This document shows, one piece after another, positions 42,504 to 49,433 of a stretch of DNA of 64,000 nt. Made by a program: the position numbers and the translations under genes. Below the pieces are notes generated by a model that saw nothing but the letters and a program-made list of their open reading frames with translations, did not search any database and was not told the origin of the DNA. The first letter of the stretch is position 1, and each line of letters opens with the position of its first letter. This stretch comes from Candidatus Eiseniibacteriota bacterium (GTDB lineage: Bacteria > Eisenbacteria > RBG-16-71-46), in contig JACOSV010000058.1 of the NCBI GenBank assembly GCA_016178725.1, positions 62,001-126,000 on the forward strand. The letters are read 5' to 3'.

Positions 42504-43315
42504 GGATGTCGCAGCGGAAGCATGCGCCCGACGAGCGCGGCGGCGAGGGCGGCGCATTGCGCGCCGTGATCGCCGACGACGAGCCACGCGCGCGCCAGTT
42601 CCTCGACCGGCTCCTGAAGGAGCACGGCGAGGTCGAGGTGGTCGCCAAGGCGAGGAACGGCGCCGAGGCGCTCGCCGCGGTCGGCAGGCACCGGCCCGAC
42701 GTCGTGTTCCTCGACATCCAGATGCCCGACCTCTCGGGGCTCGAGGTGGCGCGGCACTTCATCGGCCGCGAGCCGCCGGTGGTCGTGTTCGTCACCGCCT
42801 ACGACCAGCACGCGGTCGAGGCGTTCGAGGTCGCCGCACTCGATTATCTCCTCAAGCCGATCCGCCGCGAGCGGCTCGCCGAGACGCTGCGCCGCGTCGC
42901 GCACGAGGTGAAGAGCGGCGCGCGCGCCGCCGGGCAGGAGGCGGCGGTGCGCGCGGTGCTCGCGAGCCCCGACGTGCAGCAGAGCCTCGAGCCGCTGCGG
43001 CGATTGCCGGTGCGTTTCCGGCGCGAGGTGCGGCTGCTCGATCTCGAGCAGGTGTCGCGCATCGTCTCGCGCGACCGCGTCGTGCTCGCGTGCGCCGACG
43101 GGCGCGAGTATCTCGTGGACTACACGCTGCAGGAGCTCGAAGAACGCCTGCCGCCCGGCCAGTTCGTGCGCGCGCACCGCGCGGCGCTGGTCAACATCGA
43201 CGCGATCGAGTCGTACGGCGGCGAGGACGGCGTGCTGGTGCTGCGGCTCAAGGACGGCACGCGCGTCGAGGCGAGCGAGCGCCGTGCAGCCGAGGTGCGG
43301 CGGAAGTTGCGGTAG
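42500..43315 (+). CDS. LytTR-type response regulator
   Basis: 271 residues. Receiver domain with DD at about 26-27, phosphoacceptor D72, T99 and K119; then a linker and a LytTR DNA-binding domain (VRLLDLEQVSRIVSRDRVVLACADGREYLVDYTLQELEERL, QFVRAHRAALVNIDAIES). It begins inside the kinase stop (ATGA), so the two form a cognate pair. LytTR proteins bind paired direct repeats of about 9-10 bp. A strong hairpin directly follows. Confidence 0.93.
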   Translation: MRMSQRKHAPDERGGEGGALRAVIADDEPRARQFLDRLLKEHGEVEVVAKARNGAEALAAVGRHRPDVVFLDIQMPDLSGLEVARHFIGREPPVVVFVTAYDQHAVEAFEVAALDYLLKPIRRERLAETLRRVAHEVKSGARAAGQEAAVRAVLASPDVQQSLEPLRRLPVRFRREVRLLDLEQVSRIVSRDRVVLACADGREYLVDYTLQELEERLPPGQFVRAHRAALVNIDAIESYGGEDGVLVLRLKDGTRVEASERRAAEVRRKLR

Positions 43316-43325
43316 GGGGCATTCC

Positions 43326-43351
43326 GGCAACTGGCTGCGCGGCCAGTTGCC
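43326..43351. terminator. Bidirectional terminator hairpin
   Basis: GGCAACTGGC (43326-43335), 6-nt loop, GCCAGTTGCC (43342-43351): ten perfect pairs with mixed composition, so not a chance GC stem. It lies between the convergent LytTR regulator and the 43410-44012 membrane gene. Confidence 0.65.
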
Positions 43352-43409
43352 ACAATCCGGATGCGTTCCTACTCCGCGCGCCGCCCCGTCAGCGCAACGT
43401 GTACGCGGG

Positions 43410-44012
43410 TCAACGCAGCAAGCCGCCGGTGGACTCAGGGGGCGCCGTGGCGCGGATCTCGGCGTCGCTGCCCGGTCGCGGACGCGTTGCGCCGGCGCTG
43501 GAACCCGCCCTCGATTCGCTCAATTGAACGAAGACCGCTCCGAGAACGGTCAGCGTCGAGATCGCGATGCCGACCGAGCGCACGATGCGTTTCGTATGCC
43601 GATAGCCTCCGCCGTGTCCGATCTTCACCCTTTTCTTGACCGGACGCTTCTCGTCACCGATCGCGACCTCGCCGAACAGGCCCAGCACCTCGCACTGACG
43701 GACGTATTCGTCGCCGAAATTCGCGTAGATCTTGTGGTCTTCCTCGATCTTGCGATTCGTGGCCGACACGATGACCGCGGCGAGCAGGCTGGTCACGGCA
43801 GCCACCGACCAGGCGAGCGTACCCGCGTGCGGAATCGGGTGGCTGGGCACGATGATCGCCGCGAAGATGGCGCCGATCGCCGTGAGCAGGGTGGTGAGCA
43901 GGCTGATCGCGTCGCGCTTGTGCGCGAGCTCGGAGTCGTGGTACGCGCGCATCGCGTCGAACAACTCGCGCTTGTTCGCGTCGTGAGTCTTGCGCGCCTC
44001 GGCATCGAGCAT
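43410..44012 (-). CDS. Three-helix membrane protein, unknown function
   Basis: 200 residues from the ATG with GGAGG 8 nt upstream; an ATG at 44036, preceded by GGAGTAGG from the orphan permease tail, would add MATTEDPR. A charged helix (about 1-28) leads to two membrane helices (about 30-50 and 58-78), then a soluble Cys-containing segment ('NRKIEEDHKIYANFGDEYVRQCEVLGLFG'), a basic loop and a third helix (about 142-162) with a Ser/Ala/Pro tail. Not recognised as a defined family; the 2-helix-plus-soluble layout loosely recalls SLATT-like membrane proteins. Base composition is less GC-rich than its neighbours. Confidence 0.65.
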   Translation of the reverse strand: MLDAEARKTHDANKRELFDAMRAYHDSELAHKRDAISLLTTLLTAIGAIFAAIIVPSHPIPHAGTLAWSVAAVTSLLAAVIVSATNRKIEEDHKIYANFGDEYVRQCEVLGLFGEVAIGDEKRPVKKRVKIGHGGGYRHTKRIVRSVGIAISTLTVLGAVFVQLSESRAGSSAGATRPRPGSDAEIRATAPPESTGGLLR

Positions 44013-44037
44013 ACGGGGGTCCTCCGTGGTCGCCATC

Positions 44038-44060
44038 CTACTCCGCGCGCAGCGCCTCGA
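44038..44060 (-). repeat. Orphan copy of an ABC permease 3' end
   Basis: On the minus strand the frame reads RPIEALRAE-stop, the standard C-terminus of MacB/FtsX-like permeases, with nothing of the permease left upstream: an in-frame TGA (the stop of the PH-domain gene) precedes it by 11 codons. The 23 bp are identical to 44620-44642, the end of the intact permease. Confidence 0.8.
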
Positions 44061-44076
44061 TCGGGCGCTCGCGACG

Positions 44077-44574
44077 TCAGGCTCCGGATCGATGCGCGCC
44101 CTCTTCGGCCCCGAGCGGCTCGCCCGCCGCCGCGGCCTGCACGGCATGGCGAAAGTCGAGCGGCGACTGGATTCCCGAGAACGACTCCCGGGTCCCGCCG
44201 CTCCCGGTGACGACGATGTCGCCGTAGCCGAAGAGGCGGCCCGCAAGGCTCTGGCTCACGGCGATCGCCTCGATCTTCGGCAACAGCAGCTCGATCGAAC
44301 GCGTGCTCAGCACGCCGACCTTGATGATGACGCGCCGGTTGGTGACCGCGAACTCGGCGCTGCGCCGGCGCGTCCGGGCGATTCCCATCATGACCAGCGC
44401 CGCCAGGGCCGGCGGGAGAGCGAGCAGCTTCGTCCCGGATCCGAGGGCGACCACGATCAGCGGCAGCAGCACGAGCAGCGCGATCAGGATCGGCACCACG
44501 TACGACTTCCAGTGGAGCAGCGTCCGGTACGTCACCGTCTCCCCGGGCAGCAGATGCCTGTCGACGTAGCCCAT
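44077..44574 (-). CDS. Bacterial PH-domain (DUF304/bPH2) membrane protein
   Basis: 165 residues. AAAGGAG lies six nt before the ATG. Two membrane helices (about 25-47 and 49-67) are followed by a bacterial PH domain ('EFAVTNRRVIIKVGVLSTRSIELLLPKIEAIAVSQSLAGRLFGYGDIVVTGSGG'). Members of this family are envelope proteins of mostly unknown role, some in stress responses. It directly follows the ABC permease gene, and 14 bp after its stop comes the orphan permease tail, so it looks like cargo inserted at the permease stop. Confidence 0.88.
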   Translation of the reverse strand: MGYVDRHLLPGETVTYRTLLHWKSYVVPILIALLVLLPLIVVALGSGTKLLALPPALAALVMMGIARTRRRSAEFAVTNRRVIIKVGVLSTRSIELLLPKIEAIAVSQSLAGRLFGYGDIVVTGSGGTRESFSGIQSPLDFRHAVQAAAAGEPLGAEEGAHRSGA

Positions 44575-44619
44575 CTCGCTCCTTTCGCCCCGATGTCGCG
44601 CGCCCCGGGATCGCGGTCG

Positions 44620-44642
44620 CTACTCCGCGCGCAGCGCCTCGA
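44620..44642 (-). repeat. ABC permease 3' end (repeat partner)
   Basis: Terminal bases of the intact permease gene (…PVEALRAE-stop), identical to 44038-44060. Same orientation, 582 bp apart, bracketing the PH-domain gene. Confidence 0.8.
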
Positions 44643-45822
44643 CGGGATCCATGCTCGCGGCGCGGAGCGCGGGCGCGACGCCGGCGCCGATGCCGACCAC
44701 GAGCGCCATCGCGATCGCCTCGACCACGATGAGCGGCGAGGTCGCCGACGAGAGCCCGGGCACGCTGTGCGAGAGCGTCCAACCGCCGGCGAGACCGATG
44801 AGCAGTCCCGCGATCCCGCCGCCCGCCGCCGTGACCGCCGACTCGAACAGGTACCAGACCAGGATCTGGCCGCGCGTCGCGCCGATCGCCTTGGCGAGGC
44901 CGATCTCCCCGACCCGCTCCTGCACCACGATCCACATGATGGTCATGATGCCGATCGCGCCCACGAGCAGGCTGATCGCCGCGATCCCGGTCACGACGCC
45001 GGCGATCACGCCGAGGATGCGGTCCACCATCCCCTGACTCTCCTTCTGCGTGTAGATCGTGAAATCCACGACGCCCTGATGCCGCTCCTTGAGCAACGCG
45101 GTCGCGCGCGCGCCGACGGAGTCGATCGCGTCGTTCGATGCGGAGAGCAGGTCCACCTCGTCGGCCTCGAGCTTGTTGAAGAGCTGGAGCGCGCTCGCGA
45201 CCGGGATGAACGCGGTGTCGTCGAGATCGAAGCCGAGGAACTGCCCCTTCTGCTCCATGACGCCGATCACGCGGAAACGCGTCTCGGCGATGCGCACGAT
45301 CTCGCCCAGCGCGTTCGCATCGCCGAACAGCTCCCGCTTGAGCTTGGGGCCTAGCACCACCACCGGCGAGGCGCGGTCGAACTCCATCTTCGGGATGAAG
45401 CGCCCGTTCGCGACGTGCATGGACCACACGGTCGGCACGTCCGAGGTGGCCCCGTAGACCATGACGCGCCGTCCGCGCGCCCCCCAGCGCACGAGGCTCG
45501 AGCCGTACGCGGTCGGCACGGCGCCGACGACGCCCGGGATGCGGGCGAGCAGCCGCGCGTCGTCCATCGTCAGCTTGCGCGTGCCCGCGCCCATGAGGCC
45601 CGGCATGCCGCGCGTCTCGAGCTTGCCGGGATAGACCGCGACCAGCGTCGTTCCGAACTGCGTCATCTGGCCCATGATGTAGCGGCGCGTGCCCTCGCCG
45701 ATCGAGGCGAGCAGCACGACCGCGGCGACGCCGACGGTGATCGCGAGCGCCGAGAGCCCGTAGCGCAGGCGGTGCATGCGCAGCGCCTCGAGCGTCAGGC
45801 CGAACAGATCGGAGAACGTCAT
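44620..45822 (-). CDS. MacB/FtsX-like ABC transporter permease 2
   Basis: 400 residues. MacB-type layout: helix near 22-42 (RYGLSALAITVGVAAVVLLASIGEGTR), a periplasmic MacB_PCD domain of about 210 residues, and three C-terminal helices in an FtsX domain (GIAAISLLVGAIGIMTIMWIVVQER, ATRGQILVWYLFESAV, ATSPLIVVEAIAMALVVGIGAGVAPALRAA). Its start overlaps permease 1 by 4 bp. With the ATPase (47578) and the HlyD adaptor (48297) it forms a MacAB-like export complex; having two unlike permeases implies a heterodimer. The substrate is unknown. Confidence 0.9.
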   Translation of the reverse strand: MTFSDLFGLTLEALRMHRLRYGLSALAITVGVAAVVLLASIGEGTRRYIMGQMTQFGTTLVAVYPGKLETRGMPGLMGAGTRKLTMDDARLLARIPGVVGAVPTAYGSSLVRWGARGRRVMVYGATSDVPTVWSMHVANGRFIPKMEFDRASPVVVLGPKLKRELFGDANALGEIVRIAETRFRVIGVMEQKGQFLGFDLDDTAFIPVASALQLFNKLEADEVDLLSASNDAIDSVGARATALLKERHQGVVDFTIYTQKESQGMVDRILGVIAGVVTGIAAISLLVGAIGIMTIMWIVVQERVGEIGLAKAIGATRGQILVWYLFESAVTAAGGGIAGLLIGLAGGWTLSHSVPGLSSATSPLIVVEAIAMALVVGIGAGVAPALRAASMDPVEALRAE

Positions 45823-47027
45823 CCCTGCTTGCCGCGCAGCGCGTCGGCGGCGTGGAGCCGCGCCGCGCGGCGCGCCGGCATGAGCCCGAACGAGACGCCG
45901 GCGACGATCGCGAGCGCCAGCACGAGCAGGATCCAGCCCGGATTCGGCTTGAGCGGGATGAACGTCCACACCGCCGCGGCGATCAGCACGGCGATCACGC
46001 CGCCGCCGATCCCGATCGCCGCGCCGCCGCCCGAGAGCATCAGCGCCTCGGCGAGGAACACCTCGAGGATCTGACGCCGCCGCGCGCCGAGCGCCTTCAG
46101 CAGTCCGACCTCGCGCGTGCGCTCGCTGACCGAGACCAGCATGACGTTCATGATGCCGATGCCGGCGACGGCGAGCGAGATCGCGGCGATCCCGGCGAGG
46201 CCGGCGGTGAGCGCGTCGATCACGGCGCCGAACGTCTTCAGCATCGCGTCCTGCGTCATGAGCGTGAAGTCCTCCTGGTTCTCGTGGCGCTGCATGAGCA
46301 CGGCCCGCAGCTGTCGCTGCGCGATCGGCACCGCCTCGGGCGCGACCGCCTCGGCGAGCACGCGGAACAGGCTCGACTGGTCGAACATCTTGAGCCCGAC
46401 CGACACCGGCACGATGACGAGATCGTCGTAGTCGATGCCGATCGAGATCCCTTTCGGCGCCAGCACGCCGATCACGCGCAGCCGCCAGTCGCCGATCCGC
46501 ACCAGCTTGCCCAGCGGGTTCTCGCCCTGGAACAGCTCGCGCGCCACCTTTTCGCCGAGGACGACGACGCGATCGCCGACGTGCGGGTCGCCGGGCGGCA
46601 GGAACTGGCCGGTCGAGAGGGCGAGCTTGCGCACGTCGATGAAGATCGAGGTGCTGCCGATCACGCGGATGTCGCGGCTGCGGCCGCCGTACGCGATCGG
46701 TCCGCTGCCGAGCGACATCGGCGCCGCGCGGCGGATCGCGGGCGACTGGCGCTCGATCGCCGCCGCGTCCTCGAGCGTGAGATCGCGCGTGCCGCCGCCC
46801 GGAATCGGCATGCCGGTGGTCTCGATGCGCCCCGGGATCACGATGACGAGGTTGCTGCCGACGCCGGCGAACTCGCGGACGACGTACGCCTTGGCCGCGT
46901 CGCCGAGCGACGTGAGCATCAGCACCGCCATCACGCCGATTGCGATCGCCGCGAGCGTCAGCCCCGTGCGCAGGCGATGGAGCGTGAGCGTTTCCCACGC
47001 GAGGTGGATGAGATCGGCGCGGCGCAT
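45819..47027 (-). CDS. MacB/FtsX-like ABC transporter permease 1
   Basis: 402 residues, same architecture as the next gene: first helix 'RTGLTLAAIAIGVMAVLMLTSLGDAAK', MacB_PCD periplasmic domain with 'VVVLGEKVARELFQGENPLGKLVRIGDWRLRVIGVL', then FtsX helices 'IAAISLAVAGIGIMNVMLVSVSERTREVGLLKALGARRRQILEVFLAEAL' and 'LALAIVAGVSFGLMPARRAARLHAADALRGK'. The coupling-helix block SERTREVGLLKALGA is intact. Coupled to permease 2 by an ATGA overlap. The DinB gene separates it from its ATPase. Confidence 0.9.
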   Translation of the reverse strand: MRRADLIHLAWETLTLHRLRTGLTLAAIAIGVMAVLMLTSLGDAAKAYVVREFAGVGSNLVIVIPGRIETTGMPIPGGGTRDLTLEDAAAIERQSPAIRRAAPMSLGSGPIAYGGRSRDIRVIGSTSIFIDVRKLALSTGQFLPPGDPHVGDRVVVLGEKVARELFQGENPLGKLVRIGDWRLRVIGVLAPKGISIGIDYDDLVIVPVSVGLKMFDQSSLFRVLAEAVAPEAVPIAQRQLRAVLMQRHENQEDFTLMTQDAMLKTFGAVIDALTAGLAGIAAISLAVAGIGIMNVMLVSVSERTREVGLLKALGARRRQILEVFLAEALMLSGGGAAIGIGGGVIAVLIAAAVWTFIPLKPNPGWILLVLALAIVAGVSFGLMPARRAARLHAADALRGKQG

Positions 47028-47069
47028 CAGCGGCGCGCCTCGGGGCGCATGCGACGCATCGTGGCTCGC

Positions 47070-47561
47070 CTAGCCCATCCGCTCGTCGGCGGTGGGCCCG
47101 TAGATCATCGGCACCGGGATGTCGAGCAGGCGCAGGTACACCGTCATCTGGCCGCGATGGTGGCTCAAGTGGCTGATCGTCTGCCGCACCATCACGCCGC
47201 GCGGCATGGACATGAACACGCGGCCCTTGTTCGTGAGCGACCACATCACGTCGTAGTCGGCGTCCTTGGACGCGGCGATCGCCGTGCGGGCCTCACGCGC
47301 GTTCTTGTCGAACGCTTCGAGCAGTCTGGGCGTCGGCTCGAACGAGTAGCCCGGGAATCCGCCGAGGTCGAGCTCGGTCGCCGTGAGCGTGTTCGTGATC
47401 CAGCCCGGCATGTTCGACAGCAGCTGCGCGAGGTGGCCGAGCGCGAACGACTTGACGTGCGGCTTCCACGTCCCTTTGTCGGTCGGGACGCGCTCCAGCA
47501 CGCGCCGGGTCGAAGCCATCTCCTGATCGAACTCCGGGAGCAGCGTGTCGCGGATGCTCAT
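47070..47561 (-). CDS. DinB family protein
   Basis: 163 residues, a four-helix bundle of the DinB_2 type with conserved metal-type histidines (ALGHLAQLLSNMP near residue 41 and HLSHHRGQMTVYLRLL near residue 137). GAGGAGG lies seven nt before the ATG. Members act as thiol-dependent transferases or hydrolases using bacillithiol, mycothiol or other cofactors; the specific reaction is unknown. It sits inside the export operon between the ATPase (16 bp upstream) and permease 1 (42 bp downstream), which is not a usual MacAB arrangement. Confidence 0.85.
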   Translation of the reverse strand: MSIRDTLLPEFDQEMASTRRVLERVPTDKGTWKPHVKSFALGHLAQLLSNMPGWITNTLTATELDLGGFPGYSFEPTPRLLEAFDKNAREARTAIAASKDADYDVMWSLTNKGRVFMSMPRGVMVRQTISHLSHHRGQMTVYLRLLDIPVPMIYGPTADERMG

Positions 47562-47577
47562 GGGATACCTCCTCGTG

Positions 47578-48297
47578 TCATTCCTCGACGATACATCCGT
47601 CGCGCATGCGCAGCGCGCGGCGGGCGTGGCTCGCGACGCGCGGATCGTGCGTGACGAGCACCAGCGTCAGTCCGCCGGCGTTCAGCCGCTCGAGCAGCGC
47701 GACGATCTCCTCGCCCGACGCGGTGTCGAGATTGCCGGTCGGCTCGTCGGCGAGCAGGATGCTCGGCTCCATCACCATCGCGCGCGCGATCGCGACGCGC
47801 TGGCGCTCGCCGCCCGAAAGCTGGTCGGGCCGGTGTGTCATGCGCTTGCCGAGACCGACCGCCTCGAGCGCCGCGCGCACCCGGTCGCGCCGCGCGCGCG
47901 GATCCATGCCGGCGAAGATCATCGGCAGCTCGACGTTGCGCGCCGCGGTCATGCGGCCGACGAGATGGTACGACTGGAAGATGAAGCCGATGCGCTTCTG
48001 GCGCACCTCGGCGAGCCGGTCCTCGGAGAGGCTCTGCACCGGCTCGCCTTCGAGCTCGTAGACGCCCGAGGTCGGCGTGTCGAGGCAGCCGAGCACGTTC
48101 AGCATCGTGGACTTGCCCGAGCCCGAAGGGCCCATGATCGCGACGAACTCGCCGCGGGCGATCGCGAGCGAGACGTCGTTCAGAGCGCGCACTTCGGATT
48201 CGCCGACCTGGTAGACGCGCGAGACGTGGTCGAGCCGGATGACCGCGCCGTTCCGCGCCTCCGCCGCATCGCCGCGCGCTTCGGCGCCGACGGCCAT
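47578..48297 (-). CDS. MacB/LolD-type ABC transporter ATP-binding protein
   Basis: 239 residues. Walker A GPSGSGKSTM, signature LSGGERQRVAIARAM, Walker B ILLADEPTGNLD and H-loop VTHD are complete; 'GFIFQSYHLVGRMTAARNVELPMIFAGM' is the LolD/MacB Q-loop style. It drives the two permeases further along the operon. Its ATG shares a base with the stop of the HlyD adaptor gene (TGATG), so adaptor and ATPase are co-translated. Confidence 0.95.
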   Translation of the reverse strand: MAVGAEARGDAAEARNGAVIRLDHVSRVYQVGESEVRALNDVSLAIARGEFVAIMGPSGSGKSTMLNVLGCLDTPTSGVYELEGEPVQSLSEDRLAEVRQKRIGFIFQSYHLVGRMTAARNVELPMIFAGMDPRARRDRVRAALEAVGLGKRMTHRPDQLSGGERQRVAIARAMVMEPSILLADEPTGNLDTASGEEIVALLERLNAGGLTLVLVTHDPRVASHARRALRMRDGCIVEE

Positions 48298-49433
48298 CAC
48301 GGCTTCCCTGCGGCCGCCTTCGCGACGGCGCGCGCGCCGGCCTTGACGCCCTGCTTCTCGAGGCTCGTGATCACCGTCTCGCCCTCGCGGACGCCGCTCA
48401 CGACCTCGGTCCAGTCCCAGTTCTTGAGCCCGATCTTCACGTCGCGGCTCGCCGCCGCGCCCTTGTCGAGCACCAGCACGCGCTTGCCCTCGATCACGGC
48501 GTTGGTCGGCACGCGCAGCACGTCGGGCCGGCGGTCGAGGATGATTTCGACATCGGCGGACGTGCCGGGCTTGGGCGTCGGCGCGCTCGGATCCTTCTTG
48601 AGCTCGACCTCCACCTCGAGCGTGCGGTTCTGCTCGCGCACGTCGTTCACCACCGGCGCGACGCGGCTCACCGTCGCCTGCCATACGCGCCCGCGATACG
48701 GATCGAGCGTGACGCGCGCCGGCAGGCCCTCGCGCACGCGGCCGATGTCGATCTCGTCGAGCGGCGCGCTGACGTACAGCGGATCGAGGCTCACCACCTC
48801 CATCACCGGCTGCCCGGGGATCACCGACTCGCCGACCTCGACCAGCCGCTCGCTGATCACGCCGTCGAACGGCGCGCGGACTTCGAGGTGCGCGAGCTCG
48901 TCGCCGGCGAGGCGCACCGCGGCCTCGGCGCGTCGCGCGCGCGCGTCGCCGCCCTTCTTCACCGCGTCGGCGCTCTCGAAGCGCGACTTCGCCTGATCCA
49001 TATCGCCCTGCGACACCATGCGCGAGGCGAAGAGCGACTGCGTGCGGTCGAACTGCTGTTTGGCGAGCGTCTGATCGGCCGCCGCGGCGTCGGCGGCGGC
49101 GTGCGCGGCCTCGAGGTCACGGCGCGCCGCGTCGAGCTGCGTCGTGGCGGTCGAGGCGTCGAGCAGGAGCAATGACTCGCCGCGCCGGACGCTCGATCCC
49201 TCGCGATGCGGGATCGCGGCGACGCGGCCGGCGCGATCGGCGCCGACGCGCGCGCGCAGCCGCGCCTTGACCGTGCCGGCCTGACTGTTGGTCACCGCGT
49301 CCTCGACCACGCCGCGCGCGACCGTGACCACCTCGACCTCGACCGGCCTGGGGCGAAAGACGGCGACCCGCAGCAGCACCAGCAGCGCCACGAGCCCGGC
49401 GGCGATCAGCCACCAACGCCCGGGGAGTCGCAT
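48297..49433 (-). CDS. Periplasmic adaptor subunit (HlyD/MacA/RND type)
   Basis: 378 residues. One N-terminal membrane helix (LIAAGLVALLVLLRVAVF) and the adaptor order: lipoyl half (VGADRAGRVAAIPHREGSSVRRGESLLLLD), an alpha-hairpin coiled coil (about 95-175), the second lipoyl half (LEVRAPFDGVISERLVEVGESVIPGQPVMEVV), then beta-barrel and membrane-proximal domains. It links the inner-membrane ABC complex to an outer-membrane exit; no TolC-like gene is in the window. Shares one base with the PPIase stop upstream and with the ATPase start downstream. Confidence 0.92.
   Translation of the reverse strand: MRLPGRWWLIAAGLVALLVLLRVAVFRPRPVEVEVVTVARGVVEDAVTNSQAGTVKARLRARVGADRAGRVAAIPHREGSSVRRGESLLLLDASTATTQLDAARRDLEAAHAAADAAAADQTLAKQQFDRTQSLFASRMVSQGDMDQAKSRFESADAVKKGGDARARRAEAAVRLAGDELAHLEVRAPFDGVISERLVEVGESVIPGQPVMEVVSLDPLYVSAPLDEIDIGRVREGLPARVTLDPYRGRVWQATVSRVAPVVNDVREQNRTLEVEVELKKDPSAPTPKPGTSADVEIILDRRPDVLRVPTNAVIEGKRVLVLDKGAAASRDVKIGLKNWDWTEVVSGVREGETVITSLEKQGVKAGARAVAKAAAGKP

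Noticed and set aside
47028-47620. Possible fourth case: resemblance between the gap after the DinB gene and the ATPase 3' end
   Set aside because: Only short blocks such as GCGCATGCG and GTGGCTCGC match, with different spacing and no stop codon copy, so it is at chance level for this composition.
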